In this document: positions 52,004 through 61,909 of the stretch, in pieces
How positions within the stretch are numbered: the first letter of the stretch is position 1
Layout: each line of letters opens with the position of its first letter
Assembly (NCBI RefSeq): GCF_013141825.1
Contig: NZ_RZNH01000023.1
Coordinates: 20,642-84,641, forward strand
Direction of reading: 5' to 3'
DNA from: Marinifilum caeruleilacunae
GTDB lineage: Bacteria > Bacteroidota > Bacteroidia > Bacteroidales > Marinifilaceae
Length of the DNA: 64,000 nt
The notes under the pieces: generated by a model
What the model saw: only the letters and a program-made list of their open reading frames with translations
Databases searched by the model: none
Told to the model about the DNA's origin: nothing
Position numbers and translations under genes: made by a program

Positions 52004-54034
52004 ATGAAGAAATTTAACAGAACTCTTGTAACTACAGCTCTTCCATATGCAAATGGTCCTGTTCATATTGGCCACCTTGCTGGTGTATATGTTCCTGCCG
52101 ATATCTACGTAAGATATCTTAGAATGAAAGGTGAGGATGTTCTTTTAATTGGTGGTTCCGATGAGCATGGTGTACCAATTACCATTAAAGCTCAAAAAGA
52201 AGGCATTACTCCTCAGGATGTTGTAGATAAATATCACAACATTATTAAAGATTCATTTGAGAAATTTGGTATCTCTTTCGATGTATACTCGAGAACCAGT
52301 AATGATATTCATCACGAAACAGCTTCGGAATTCTTTAAAACCTTGCATGAAAAAGGTGAATTTATCGAGAAGACCAGTGAGCAGTATTATGATGCTGAAG
52401 CCAATCAGTTTCTTGCAGACAGATACATTACAGGAACTTGTCCACATTGTAAAAGCGAAGGTGCTTACGGTGATCAGTGCGAAAGTTGTGGTACATCATT
52501 AAATGCTACTGACCTTATCGATCCAAGATCATCAATCACTGGTAACAAACCAGAACTTAAAGAAACCAAGCACTGGTACCTGCCATTGGATAAATATGAA
52601 CCATATCTTAAACAATGGATTCTTGAAGAACACAAAGAATGGAAACCAAATGTTTACGGACAATGTAAATCTTGGCTTGACAATGGTCTTCACCCACGTG
52701 CCGTAACCAGAGATTTGAACTGGGGTGTACCGGTTCCTGTTGATGGTGGCGAAGGAAAAGTGTTATACGTTTGGTTTGATGCTCCAATTGGATACATCTC
52801 GGCAACCAAAGAGCATACTCCGGATTGGGAAAAATACTGGAAAGCCGAAGATTCAAAAATGGTTCATTTTATCGGAAAAGATAATATTGTATTCCACTGT
52901 ATTATTTTCCCGTCGATGCTAAAAGCTGAAGGTTCTTATATTCTTCCGGAAAATGTTCCTTCAAACGAATTCCTAAATCTGGAAGGCGATAAAATTTCGA
53001 CTTCGAGAAACTGGGCAGTTTGGTTGCACGAATACCTTGAAGAATTTCCAGAAAAGCAGGATGTTTTGCGCTATGTATTAACAGCTAATGCACCTGAAAC
53101 CAAGGATAACGATTTTACCTGGAAAGATTTTCAGGCAAGAAACAACAATGAGCTGGTTGCGATTTTAGGAAACTTTGTGAACCGTGCATTGGTGTTAACT
53201 CATAAATATTACAAAGGAATTGTTCCTGAAGCTGGCGAGTTAAATGACTTCGATAAAGAAACTCTTGCTGAAATTCCGGTAATTAAAGCAAATGTTGAGA
53301 AGAATCTTGAAACATATCATTTCCGTGAAGCTTTGAAAGAAGCAATGAACCTTGCTCGTTTGGGTAATAAATACCTTGCTGATACAGAACCTTGGAAGGT
53401 AATTAAAACAGATGAAGAAAGAGTGAAGACCATTATGAACATTTGTCTTCAGATTTCTACCAACCTTTCAACTTTGATGGAGCCATTCCTTCCATTCACT
53501 GCTATTAGACTAAGAGAATTCTTAAATATTGAAGCATTAGCCTGGGAGAATATTGGTGAGAATGTAATCGAAGCTGGTCATCAAATTAACAAAGCTACTT
53601 TGTTGTTCGAAAAAATCGAAGATGCAACAATTCAAGAGCAAGTTGACAAGCTTTTGGCTACCAAAGCAGCCAACGAAGCGGAAAACAAGCCGGTTACGCC
53701 TGCTAAAGATAACATCAATTTCGATGATTTTATGAAAATGGATGTTCGTGTAGGTACCATTACAGAAGCTGAAAAAGTTGCGAAAACAAAGAAACTTTTG
53801 AAGTTAACTGTTGATACCGGAATCGATCAGAGAACTGTGGTTTCGGGTATTGCTGAACACTACAAGCCAGAAGAAATCATTGGAAAGCAAGTGAGTATTT
53901 TGGTGAATTTAGAGCCTAAGAAATTAAAAGGAATCGAATCGCAAGGAATGATCCTTATGGCTGAAGATGCAGATGGTAAACTATCTTTTGTTTCTCCTGA
54001 TCAGGCAGTAAAACCAGGTTCGGAAATTAGATAA
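52004..54034 (+). CDS. metG: Methionyl-tRNA synthetase with C-terminal tRNA-binding domain
   Basis: Charges initiator and elongator tRNA-Met. The HIGH motif is [16 protein letters not shown] (about 12-27). The zinc knuckle is [18 protein letters not shown] (about 146-163). The KMSKS-equivalent loop reads [12 protein letters not shown] near 330, a Thr-for-Lys form seen in other bacteria of this class. The C-terminal EMAPII/Trbp111-like domain (about 565-676, [28 protein letters not shown]) aids tRNA binding and dimerisation. Length is 676. Strong terminator downstream. Confidence 0.97.
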   Translation: MKKFNRTLVTTALPYANGPVHIGHLAGVYVPADIYVRYLRMKGEDVLLIGGSDEHGVPITIKAQKEGITPQDVVDKYHNIIKDSFEKFGISFDVYSRTSNDIHHETASEFFKTLHEKGEFIEKTSEQYYDAEANQFLADRYITGTCPHCKSEGAYGDQCESCGTSLNATDLIDPRSSITGNKPELKETKHWYLPLDKYEPYLKQWILEEHKEWKPNVYGQCKSWLDNGLHPRAVTRDLNWGVPVPVDGGEGKVLYVWFDAPIGYISATKEHTPDWEKYWKAEDSKMVHFIGKDNIVFHCIIFPSMLKAEGSYILPENVPSNEFLNLEGDKISTSRNWAVWLHEYLEEFPEKQDVLRYVLTANAPETKDNDFTWKDFQARNNNELVAILGNFVNRALVLTHKYYKGIVPEAGELNDFDKETLAEIPVIKANVEKNLETYHFREALKEAMNLARLGNKYLADTEPWKVIKTDEERVKTIMNICLQISTNLSTLMEPFLPFTAIRLREFLNIEALAWENIGENVIEAGHQINKATLLFEKIEDATIQEQVDKLLATKAANEAENKPVTPAKDNINFDDFMKMDVRVGTITEAEKVAKTKKLLKLTVDTGIDQRTVVSGIAEHYKPEEIIGKQVSILVNLEPKKLKGIESQGMILMAEDADGKLSFVSPDQAVKPGSEIR

Positions 54035-54053
54035 AAGAATAATGCACATAATA

Positions 54054-54090
54054 GAAAAGCGCTTCCTTTTGGAAAGCGCTTTTTTTTTAT
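54054..54090. terminator. Bidirectional terminator between metG and the HU-SPOR gene
   Basis: AAGCGCTTCC pairs with GGAAAGCGCTT around a TTTT loop, with one bulged A. A run of T follows on the plus strand; A residues precede it for the minus strand. Confidence 0.88.
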
Positions 54091-54105
54091 CAGTAATTTT
54101 ATTTT

Positions 54106-55059
54106 TTACTTCCTTAACACCCAATAAGATGATTTAGGGTTTGCAGCAATCGCCTTTTTCTTAAAAGCATCCACTTCTTGTCTGCTATTAAACTGACTTA
54201 ATGCAACCGAAAATAAATTCTTATTCTTAATAATTACAGCAGGATAGGATTTTGATTTTAACTCGTCCTGCAAAATCTTTGCATTCTCAACAGTTGTAAA
54301 ACTACCTGCAATAAGGTAAAATTTGTTTTGGGTCGTTTTCGTGATTTCAACAGGAACCAATTGTTTTTCAATTTTAGGTTCATACTTCACCAATTCCTCA
54401 ACAGGCGAAATTTGTGGCTTCAATTGAACATGACTTTCAGTTAATGTTTTTTTATCACCAGAAAAACTCATCGATGCAGAATCTAAAAATGAATTTCTTT
54501 CAGAATTCATAGGCAATACACCAACTGCAAGCAACAAAACTGCCGCCGCAGATGTATACCAAATGCGTTTTTTGGTGAAAAATCCTTTAAACTTTTGTGT
54601 GTTCTCGCTAATCGATGGAATTCTCTCCTCGATAGGTTTGTTGATACTTGGAAGAACAAATTGCTCGAGCCCCAAACTATCAACCAGGTAGTTTTGATTG
54701 GCAATAGGCTCAAATTGCAGGTTGTGTTTTTTGTCGTTAAAAAATATCCCAACCTCTTCTATTTCAACCTTCTCTCCTCGTTGAATCCTTACTCGAATAT
54801 CTTCAACAAAAAACAGCACCGCCTTTTCGGCTTCGGTGTAACTTAAGTTTTCCGATTCTGCCAGATGGTTAATTAGCAATCCATCATTTTGTGTTAGATT
54901 ACGGTTAAATCCCAAATCTTTGGAAGGAGGAAAAACCATTTGCTGATTCTCATCAATTGCAGCTGGGCGATAGTTCGCAACAAAGCCACCAAATCCAGGC
55001 AGAATCACACAATCGTGCACAAACAATAAATCTTGTATGTATTTAGATATCTCAAGCAT
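54106..55059 (-). CDS. HU-CCDC81-type and SPOR-domain envelope protein
   Basis: Probable membrane-anchored cell-envelope protein. The N-terminal half (about 1-125) is a tandem HU-like (CCDC81-like) domain: ISKYIQDLLFVHDCVILPGF, SPNF-like loop FGGFVANYRPA, NDGLLINHLAE, and VEIEEVGIFFNDKKHNLQF. One transmembrane helix is at about 169-186 (YTSAAAVLLLAVGVLPM). A C-terminal SPOR domain (about 240-317, NKFYLIAGSFTTVENAKIL) binds denuded peptidoglycan. In the cytoplasm HU domains could touch DNA while SPOR binds the septal wall, so a link of nucleoid to division site is conceivable (inference). The start is the ATG giving LEISKYIQDL; the TTG three codons earlier is rejected. Confidence 0.88.
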   Translation of the reverse strand: MLEISKYIQDLLFVHDCVILPGFGGFVANYRPAAIDENQQMVFPPSKDLGFNRNLTQNDGLLINHLAESENLSYTEAEKAVLFFVEDIRVRIQRGEKVEIEEVGIFFNDKKHNLQFEPIANQNYLVDSLGLEQFVLPSINKPIEERIPSISENTQKFKGFFTKKRIWYTSAAAVLLLAVGVLPMNSERNSFLDSASMSFSGDKKTLTESHVQLKPQISPVEELVKYEPKIEKQLVPVEITKTTQNKFYLIAGSFTTVENAKILQDELKSKSYPAVIIKNKNLFSVALSQFNSRQEVDAFKKKAIAANPKSSYWVLRK

Positions 55060-55233
55060 AATACACAAATATAATTAAAAATAAATGTCACTCAAATGGA
55101 TTCTTTTCGTATAAAAAGCAATTAACTTTAAATCAATGCATTCCGTAATTAATTTTAAATTAATTAAATTACTGAATCAAATCATTAAAAAAGGACTTAA
55201 TTTTACTTGTTAAATTGATAGACTAAATAAATT

Positions 55234-56268
55234 ATGAAAAAGCAAATTTTGGTTGCCGGCGGTGCCGGATATATTGGATCTCACACTGCTGTAGAATTGC
55301 AAAACAATGGTTTTGAAGTAATCGTGGCCGATAATCTATCCAATTCAAAAATTGAAGTATTAGATGGTATTGAAGCCATCACAGGAATTCGACCAATTTT
55401 CGAACTGGTCGATCTGAGCAAAGAGGAAGAAACCGCTGAATTTTTCAAGAAATACCCTAATTTATCAGCTATCATTCATTTTGCAGCCAATAAGGCTGTG
55501 GGTGAATCGGTTGCCAAACCTTTAATGTACTATCGTAACAATTTAAATTCCTTGATGAATATACTGGAGGCCATGAAGGAGCACAATATTCCAAATTTGG
55601 TTTTCTCTTCATCTTGTACCGTTTATGGTCAACCCGATCAATTGCCGGTAACAGAATCTACACCTCGAAAAGAAGCCGAATCTCCTTATGGTAACACAAA
55701 ATCGATTAGTGAAGATATCATTCGCGATACAGTAAAAGCTCATCCTGAATTAAAAGGGATTGCTTTAAGATATTTCAATCCGATTGGAGCTCATCCAAGT
55801 GCTAAAATTGGTGAACTGCCTTTGGGCGTACCGAATAACTTAATTCCATTTTTGACTCAAACCGTTGCCGGAATTCGTCCAGAGCTTAGCGTATTTGGGA
55901 ACGATTATAATACTCCTGATGGTTCGTGTATTAGAGACTACATTAATGTAGTTGACCTTGCCAAGGCTCATGTTGTAGCCATTGAAAGATTATTGCAGGA
56001 CAAAAACGAATCGAATTACGAGTATTTTAATGTGGGTACAGGCGAGGGCGTTTCAGTACTTGAGATTATTGAAGGTTTTGAAAGAGCAACTGGCGAAAAG
56101 GTTCCTCATAAAATTGTGGACAGAAGACATGGTGATGTTGAACAAATTTTTGCCGACACATCATTTGCCAACAAGAATTTAGGTTGGAAATCGGAAAGTA
56201 CACTCGACGACACCTTGCTTTCTGCCTGGAATTGGCAAGTTAGCATCATGGAGCAGGAAGCAAAATAA
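55234..56268 (+). CDS. galE: UDP-glucose 4-epimerase, second copy
   Basis: Paralogue of the gal-operon epimerase, with VAGGAGYIGSHTAVELQNNG, FSSSCTVYGQPDQL and SPYGNTKS all conserved. It differs mainly at residues 55-80 and near the C-terminus. 344 residues. It lies 22 nt upstream of rfbB, so this copy probably supplies UDP-galactose (or UDP-GalNAc) for surface polysaccharide rather than catabolism. No gal operator-like element was found upstream of it. Confidence 0.95.
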   Translation: MKKQILVAGGAGYIGSHTAVELQNNGFEVIVADNLSNSKIEVLDGIEAITGIRPIFELVDLSKEEETAEFFKKYPNLSAIIHFAANKAVGESVAKPLMYYRNNLNSLMNILEAMKEHNIPNLVFSSSCTVYGQPDQLPVTESTPRKEAESPYGNTKSISEDIIRDTVKAHPELKGIALRYFNPIGAHPSAKIGELPLGVPNNLIPFLTQTVAGIRPELSVFGNDYNTPDGSCIRDYINVVDLAKAHVVAIERLLQDKNESNYEYFNVGTGEGVSVLEIIEGFERATGEKVPHKIVDRRHGDVEQIFADTSFANKNLGWKSESTLDDTLLSAWNWQVSIMEQEAK

Positions 56269-56290
56269 AATCATACAAAAAATCGCATCA

Positions 56291-57346
56291 ATGAAAAAGA
56301 ACATACTAATCACGGGTGGTGCAGGCTTTATAGGCTCACATGTTGTCCGGCTTTTTGTAAACAAATATCCAGAATATCATATTATTAATCTGGATGCACT
56401 TACATATGCCGGAAATCTTGAAAATCTTAAGGATATCGATTCAAAGCCAAATTACACTTTTGTAAAAGGTGATATTACGGATATGAATTTTATTCATGAT
56501 TTATTTAAAGAGTTTCAATTCGATGGCGTGCTACATCTTGCGGCAGAGTCGCATGTAGATCGCTCAATTTCAGATCCTATGGCTTTTATCACTACCAATA
56601 TTATTGGAACAGTGAATTTATTGAATGCTGCCAGGGAAATTTGGAAAGACAGTTTCGAAACAAAGCGATTCTATCATATTTCAACCGACGAAGTATATGG
56701 CTCTTTAGGCGAAACCGGTAAGTTTTTGGAAACTACTCCTTACGATCCAAGAAGTCCTTACTCTGCTTCCAAGGCTAGTTCCGATCATTTGGTGCGCGCC
56801 TACTTCCATACTTATAAAATGCCAGTAATCTTATCAAATTGCTCCAATAATTATGGTGCAAATCAATTCCCCGAAAAATTGATTCCACTGGTTATCAACA
56901 ATATCAAAAACTCAAAGCCATTGCCAATTTACGGGAAAGGCGAAAATGTTAGGGATTGGCTCTTTGTGGAAGATCATGCTTTAGCCATTGATTTGATTTA
57001 CCACAAGGGAAGAATTGGCGAAACCTATAATATTGGTGGTAACAACGAGTGGGCCAATATCGATTTGGTGAGAAAACTTTGCGATATTATGGACAAGAAA
57101 ATGGCTCAGGAAATAGGTACTTCTCAGAAACTGATCACTTTTGTTAAAGATCGTGCGGGGCATGATTTAAGATATGCAATTGATGCAACAAAAATAAAAA
57201 ATGAATTGGGCTGGGAACCAAGCATTCAGTTCGAAGAAGGTTTTGAACAAACCATCGATTGGTACCTCAACAACACCGAATGGCTGGAAAATATCCTTTC
57301 GGGAGATTACGAAAAGTACTACGAACAGCAGTACGAAAAAAGATAA
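56291..57346 (+). CDS. rfbB: dTDP-glucose 4,6-dehydratase
   Basis: Extended SDR enzyme that makes dTDP-4-keto-6-deoxyglucose, the precursor of rhamnose and other deoxysugars. The NAD motif is ITGGAGFIGSHVVRLFV. The catalytic segment is HISTDEVYGSLGE (about 126-138) with Tyr-x3-Lys in SPYSASKASSDHLV. Other conserved parts are HLAAESHVDRSI, NCSNNYGANQFPEKLIPL, and GENVRDWLFVEDHA. Length is 351. Directly follows galE2. The other rhamnose genes (rfbA, C, D) are not in the window. Confidence 0.96.
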   Translation: MKKNILITGGAGFIGSHVVRLFVNKYPEYHIINLDALTYAGNLENLKDIDSKPNYTFVKGDITDMNFIHDLFKEFQFDGVLHLAAESHVDRSISDPMAFITTNIIGTVNLLNAAREIWKDSFETKRFYHISTDEVYGSLGETGKFLETTPYDPRSPYSASKASSDHLVRAYFHTYKMPVILSNCSNNYGANQFPEKLIPLVINNIKNSKPLPIYGKGENVRDWLFVEDHALAIDLIYHKGRIGETYNIGGNNEWANIDLVRKLCDIMDKKMAQEIGTSQKLITFVKDRAGHDLRYAIDATKIKNELGWEPSIQFEEGFEQTIDWYLNNTEWLENILSGDYEKYYEQQYEKR

Positions 57347-57378
57347 ATAATCTTCTTTTATAGAAGTTGCCAGATACA

Positions 57379-57412
57379 AAAAAAGAGCGATGACATTGTC
57401 ATTGCTCTTTTT
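57379..57412. terminator. Bidirectional terminator between rfbB and glmS
   Basis: AAAGAGC, then GATGACA and TGTCAT, then GCTCTTT form a nearly perfect 14-bp stem (57382-57410) with a minimal loop and T/A runs on both sides. Confidence 0.85.
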
Positions 57413-57434
57413 ATATGTTTGAAAATTGAATTTC

Positions 57435-59270
57435 TTATTCTACAGTAACCGATTTTGCAAGGTTACGCGGCTGATCTACATTACAACCACGTAATACTGC
57501 AATGTAGTATGAGATCAACTGGAATGGAACCACTGTCAATAATGGAGCCAAAGCTTCCAAAGTTTCCGGAATTTCGATTACGTAATCAGCCATATCAGCA
57601 ATTACTGTATCACCTTCGGTTACAATAGCAATTACATGACCTTTACGTGCTTTCACTTCCTGGATATTACTCACAATCTTCTCGTAAGACTTATCTTTTG
57701 TTGCTGCAACAAATACAGGCATGTGTTCATCGATTAATGCAATCGGACCATGCTTCATCTCAGCAGCAGGATAACCTTCGGCATGAATGTAAGAAATCTC
57801 TTTTAGTTTTAGCGCTCCTTCCAATGCAACCGGGAACAAGAAGCCTCGACCCAGGTATAGAGCATTAGTAGATTCAATATATCTTTTCGATAACTCTTTA
57901 ATATCTTGATCTTTTTCAAGAATTTTCGCGATTTTCTCTGGAAGATTTGAAAACTCCTCGATTAGCTTATGGTATTCCTCTTTTGCCAAAGTTCCTTTTC
58001 TGAATCCTACCAACATGGCCATCATGGTAAGAACGGTAACCTGAGCCGTAAATGCTTTGGTTGATGCCACCCCAATTTCCGGACCTGCGTGAGTATACAC
58101 TCCAGCATCGGTTTCTCTAGGAATACTAGAACCTACCACATTACAGATACCCAGAACAGTTGCTCCTGCTTCTTTAGCAAGCTTAATAGCAGCTAGAGTA
58201 TCGGCAGTCTCACCACTCTGACTGATAGCAAGTACAATATCATCTTCAAAAATTACAGGGTTTCTGTAACGGAATTCAGATGCATATTCTACTTCTACAG
58301 GAATTCTTGCAAACTCCTCGAATAAATACTCCCCAACCATACCGGCATGCCATGAAGTTCCACAACCTATAATCAGGATTCTTCTTGCATTTACCAATTT
58401 TGGTATTACATCGTTAATCCCGCCAAGGAAAACTTCTTTGTTTTGAGCAGAAACTCGACCTCGAATTGTATCATGAATTGAGCTTGTTTGCTCAAAAATC
58501 TCCTTCAGCATAAAATGCTCATATCCACCTTTTTCGATTTGCTCGATATCCAAATCCAACTGCTGAACATGAGGTGTTAACTTATCGTTCTGAAGTGTTT
58601 TTAGAACCAACTCATCACGATTAATAATGGCAACATCATCATCGTTCAGATAAATTACACTTTGAGTATACTCGATAATTGGAGTTGCATCGGATGCCAG
58701 GAAATATTCACCATTTCCAACTCCAACAACAAGCGGACTACCTTTACGCGCTGCAATTAACTGATTAGGTTCATCTTCGCAGATTACAACCAATCCGTAT
58801 GCTCCCACAACTTTTGTAAGTGCCAAACGCACCGCAATTTCCGCAGTAACTTCTCCTTTTAGGTAGATGTATTCAATTAGGTTAGCCAATACTTCGGTAT
58901 CAGTCTCGCTCTGGAAAGTATATCCTCGTTTCAATAACTTATCTTTCAAAAAAGCATAGTTCTCGATAATACCATTGTGAATAATCACAAATTTGTTATT
59001 CATTGATCGGTGAGGGTGAGCATTTTCATCGTTTGGTTCACCATGGGTTGCCCAACGGGTATGTCCAATCCCAATTGAACCCGAAATATCATGACCTTTT
59101 ACATGATTTTCTAAATCTTTTACCTTACCCTTGCACTTAAATACTTGAGTTTGGTTTGTTCGAAGTGCAATACCGGCAGAGTCATAACCGCGATATTCCA
59201 ATCTTTTTAAGCCATTGACCAAAATAGGATAAGCATCCTTATCGCCAATATAACCAACTATTCCACACAT
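57435..59270 (-). CDS. glmS: Glutamine--fructose-6-phosphate aminotransferase (isomerizing)
   Basis: Makes glucosamine-6-phosphate, the first step to peptidoglycan and lipid A amino sugars. The N-terminal Cys2 nucleophile is in CGIVGYIGD. Glutaminase motifs are GIGHTRWATHGEPNDENAHP and SETDTEVLANLIE. Two SIS domains follow (about 290-430 and 460-595), with IIGCGTSWHAGMVGEYLFEE, AISQSGETADTLAAI, and EGALKLKEISYIHAEGYPAAE. The C-terminus NVDQPRNLAKSVTVE is family-typical. 611 residues. A perfect -7 box (TAGGTTTG on the minus strand, 59347-59340) lies 70 nt upstream. No glmS ribozyme was seen. Confidence 0.98.
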   Translation of the reverse strand: MCGIVGYIGDKDAYPILVNGLKRLEYRGYDSAGIALRTNQTQVFKCKGKVKDLENHVKGHDISGSIGIGHTRWATHGEPNDENAHPHRSMNNKFVIIHNGIIENYAFLKDKLLKRGYTFQSETDTEVLANLIEYIYLKGEVTAEIAVRLALTKVVGAYGLVVICEDEPNQLIAARKGSPLVVGVGNGEYFLASDATPIIEYTQSVIYLNDDDVAIINRDELVLKTLQNDKLTPHVQQLDLDIEQIEKGGYEHFMLKEIFEQTSSIHDTIRGRVSAQNKEVFLGGINDVIPKLVNARRILIIGCGTSWHAGMVGEYLFEEFARIPVEVEYASEFRYRNPVIFEDDIVLAISQSGETADTLAAIKLAKEAGATVLGICNVVGSSIPRETDAGVYTHAGPEIGVASTKAFTAQVTVLTMMAMLVGFRKGTLAKEEYHKLIEEFSNLPEKIAKILEKDQDIKELSKRYIESTNALYLGRGFLFPVALEGALKLKEISYIHAEGYPAAEMKHGPIALIDEHMPVFVAATKDKSYEKIVSNIQEVKARKGHVIAIVTEGDTVIADMADYVIEIPETLEALAPLLTVVPFQLISYYIAVLRGCNVDQPRNLAKSVTVE

Positions 59271-59462
59271 AAATACACATATTTCAATCTCGGTACCACT
59301 CGAGACTGGTTTATAATTTTAAATTGAAACATCGACCTACAAACCTAATTATTTGAGAGTTAGCTTTAAATCTGTAAGTTCATTTCAATTATCAATAAAT
59401 TCCTCCTAAAAATATAATAAGTTCGCCTACCGACCAAACTTAACTTGAATTTATATCCATAT

Positions 59463-59499
59463 AAAAAATGCATTACAACCGAAGTTATAATGCATTTTT
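59463..59499. terminator. Bidirectional terminator downstream of the glycogen-synthase-like gene
   Basis: AAAAATGCATTA (59464-59475) pairs perfectly with TAATGCATTTTT (59488-59499) around a 12-nt loop. It ends the minus-strand gene that stops at 59519. Confidence 0.8.
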
Positions 59500-59518
59500 G
59501 AATATTATTAAGACTTTA

Positions 59519-60328
59519 CTATTCAGCAACCAATTCATCGTAGAATTCAGAATAAGCTGAAACGTATTCTTCTTTGTTTTTATAAGGCATAAAAGGCTTG
59601 CCCGAAGCTTCGGCATAAGCCTTAATTTCTTCATTAATATTTGGGCTACCCATAATTATTGCATCAGATTGATCGATCGCCAATTTGTGAAGTGCCACAT
59701 AATTCGCACCTTCCAAAACTTTCACGTCATCTTCCTCAACACCTTCAATAATCGCTTTTGATTTGAAATCAGCACTAAAAGGTGTTGCAAATTCATCATC
59801 GTAAACAGAAAACACCACTTTTGTGTCTGTAAACAAAGGATCTTCATTAAATGCTTTCTTCAAATACAAAGGCGTTAAGCCTGTAAACCATCCCTGACAA
59901 TGAACTACATCTGGTGCCCAACGTAATTTTTTTACCGTTTCCAGAACTCCACGTGCAAAGAAAATTGCTCTCTCGTCATTATCTGCAAATCCATCACCGT
60001 TCTCGTCCGTTAAAATTTGTTTTCTGTGGAAATAGTCTTCGTTATCAATAAAATACACCTGCATTCTTGCCGCCTGAATCGAAGCAACCTTGATAATCAA
60101 CGGATGATCCGTATCATCAATAATTAAATTCATACCAGACAAGCGGATTACCTCGTGCAACTGATTTCTTCTTTCGTTAATGCAACCGTAACGAGGCATG
60201 AATGTTCTAATTTCTTTTCCTTTTTCTTGGATTCCTTGGGGAAGGTATCTTCCGATTTCAGACATTTCAGTTTCAGGAAGGTAAGGGGTAATTTCTTGTG
60301 AAACAAACAATACTTTTGTCTTTTCCAT
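59519..60328 (-). CDS. Glycogen/starch synthase N-terminal-domain-like protein, catalytic loop missing
   Basis: Matches only the N-terminal Rossmann half of GT5 glycogen synthases (VLFVSQEITPYLPE; PDVVHCQGWFTGLTPLYLKK; VVFSVYDDEFATPF). It stops at 269 residues, where full GlgA has about 480. The substrate loop KxGGLxDV that should follow the first strand is absent; the sequence reads PETEMSEIGRYLPQGIQ. It therefore probably does not make glycogen by itself. Divergent from panC, an arrangement I associate with other Bacteroidota. A perfect -7 box (TAATTTTG on the minus strand, 60369-60362) is 34 nt upstream. Acid-rich and cytoplasmic. Role unknown. Confidence 0.85.
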   Translation of the reverse strand: MEKTKVLFVSQEITPYLPETEMSEIGRYLPQGIQEKGKEIRTFMPRYGCINERRNQLHEVIRLSGMNLIIDDTDHPLIIKVASIQAARMQVYFIDNEDYFHRKQILTDENGDGFADNDERAIFFARGVLETVKKLRWAPDVVHCQGWFTGLTPLYLKKAFNEDPLFTDTKVVFSVYDDEFATPFSADFKSKAIIEGVEEDDVKVLEGANYVALHKLAIDQSDAIIMGSPNINEEIKAYAEASGKPFMPYKNKEEYVSAYSEFYDELVAE

Positions 60329-60521
60329 ATAGTCGCTAAATATTAATACAGATTATCTGCGCAAAATTAATAAAAATATTTAACAAACTTGATCTTTATT
60401 AAGGGTTAAAGCACCTACAAAACAATTAAATGCACTTATTATTTCTCAGGTATTTAATTATTTATTTTATTTGCAGTCTCAACCAAAAACCGAAATGGTT
60501 TTGTAAGATTTTTGAAACGGG

Positions 60522-61361
60522 ATGGAAATAATCAAACTTGTTGCTGAAACAAAAGCTAAAATCAGCAAGTTTAAAGAGGAAGGAAAAAGCATCGGATTCG
60601 TACCAACTATGGGTGCCTTACACGATGGACACTTGTCACTTACAGCAAAATCTGTAGACGAAAATGACATTACAGTTGTAAGCATTTTTGTAAATCCAAC
60701 ACAGTTTAATAACCCGAACGATTTAAAAACCTATCCAAGATGTATTGAAGAGGATCTTGATAAGCTTTCGAAATACAATCCTGATTTAATTTTTATTCCT
60801 GAAGTGGAAGAAATGTACCCAGAACCAGATACTCGCGTGTTTGATTTTGGAAAGCTTGATCAGGTAATGGAAGGAAAAAATCGACCAGGTCATTTTAATG
60901 GTGTTGCACAGGTGGTAAGCAAACTTTTCGACATTGTTACTCCCGATAATGCCTATTTTGGTCAAAAAGATTTTCAACAAGTAGCTGTTATTAAGCAGAT
61001 GGTGAAAGATCTTAAGTTAAATGTAAATATCGTTCCATGCCCGATTATCAGGGAAGAAGATGGTTTGGCAATGAGCTCCAGAAATTTACTGCTTGAGGTA
61101 GAGCAACGAAAAAATGCTTCTAAAATATCTGAAACTTTGTTTAAAGCTTGTAACTTAGCAGCCGATTTAAGTGTAAACGAATTGAAAGCTTGGGTAGTTG
61201 ATGAAATCAATAAAAACCCATATCTTTCGGTCGAATATTTTGAAATTGTTGATGATACATACTTGCAGCCTGTTAAAAGCTGGGACGAAAACAATGTAAA
61301 AGTTGGGTGTATCACCGTTCAGGTAGGAAAAATTCGATTAATTGATAATATAACTTTTTAA
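60522..61361 (+). CDS. panC: Pantoate--beta-alanine ligase
   Basis: Last step of pantothenate synthesis: joins pantoate and beta-alanine with ATP. The HIGH-type motif is VPTMGALHDGHLSL (about 28-41). Other motifs are SIFVNPTQFN, GKNRPGHFNGVAQVVSKLF, YFGQKDFQQ near 148, and the KMSKS-like REEDGLAMSSRN near 185. Length is 279. panD, which makes beta-alanine, follows after 18 nt, so the two form an operon with a shared terminator. Confidence 0.97.
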   Translation: MEIIKLVAETKAKISKFKEEGKSIGFVPTMGALHDGHLSLTAKSVDENDITVVSIFVNPTQFNNPNDLKTYPRCIEEDLDKLSKYNPDLIFIPEVEEMYPEPDTRVFDFGKLDQVMEGKNRPGHFNGVAQVVSKLFDIVTPDNAYFGQKDFQQVAVIKQMVKDLKLNVNIVPCPIIREEDGLAMSSRNLLLEVEQRKNASKISETLFKACNLAADLSVNELKAWVVDEINKNPYLSVEYFEIVDDTYLQPVKSWDENNVKVGCITVQVGKIRLIDNITF

Positions 61362-61379
61362 ATATTAGTTAAAATTAAA

Positions 61380-61730
61380 ATGTACATTGAAGTTTGTAAA
61401 TCGAAGATTCACAAGGCATCGATAACTGGTGCAGATCTTCAGTATGTTGGTAGCGTAACCATTGATGAAGATTTAATGGATGCAGCAAACCTTATTGAAA
61501 ATGAGAAGGTTCAGATTGTGAATATTAACAATGGTGAACGTTTAGAAACCTATGTGATTCGTGGCGAAAGAGGTTCAGGTACTATTTGCTTGAACGGAGC
61601 TGCTGCAAGAAAGTGTGCTGTTGGCGATGTGATTATCATTATCTCCTATGCATCGATGGATTTTGAGGAAGCAAAGAGCTGGGAACCAAGCCTGGTATTT
61701 CCAGACACGGCAACTAATAAATTGATCTAA
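61380..61730 (+). CDS. panD: Aspartate 1-decarboxylase (pyruvoyl enzyme)
   Basis: Decarboxylates aspartate to beta-alanine. The self-cleavage site is Gly24-Ser25 in YVGSVTID, and Ser25 becomes the pyruvoyl group. Other conserved parts are [46 protein letters not shown], and IIIISYA. 116 residues, a normal proenzyme. Cleavage in some bacteria is stimulated by PanZ/PanM, which is not visible here. Second gene of panCD. Confidence 0.97.
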   Translation: MYIEVCKSKIHKASITGADLQYVGSVTIDEDLMDAANLIENEKVQIVNINNGERLETYVIRGERGSGTICLNGAAARKCAVGDVIIIISYASMDFEEAKSWEPSLVFPDTATNKLI

Positions 61731-61749
61731 ATTTAATTAGAATACATGC

Positions 61750-61782
61750 AAAAGGCTGTTCTTTCGGGATCAGCCTTTTTTT
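61750..61782 (+). terminator. Intrinsic terminator of panCD
   Basis: AAAGGCTG (61751-61758) pairs with CAGCCTTT (61771-61778), extra inner pairs around TTTCG, then T residues. Confidence 0.9.
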
Positions 61783-61909
61783 GTGCTACAGCAGAAAAAG
61801 TGCTTATCATTTTGAATAAAAGCTGTAAATGAGTCAATAGAAACCGGAAGGCTATTTCTCCTTGTTTCTAACTAATCGAAAACTTACCTTTAAGCAAAAT
61901 CTACAAAAA

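Noticed and set aside
59271-59518. glmS ribozyme upstream of glmS
   Set aside because: No ribozyme core was recognised; only a -7 promoter box is visible, and the ribozyme is mainly a Gram-positive feature.
61862-61909. TTG start for hldE
   Set aside because: ATG at 61910 gives the normal family N-terminus.
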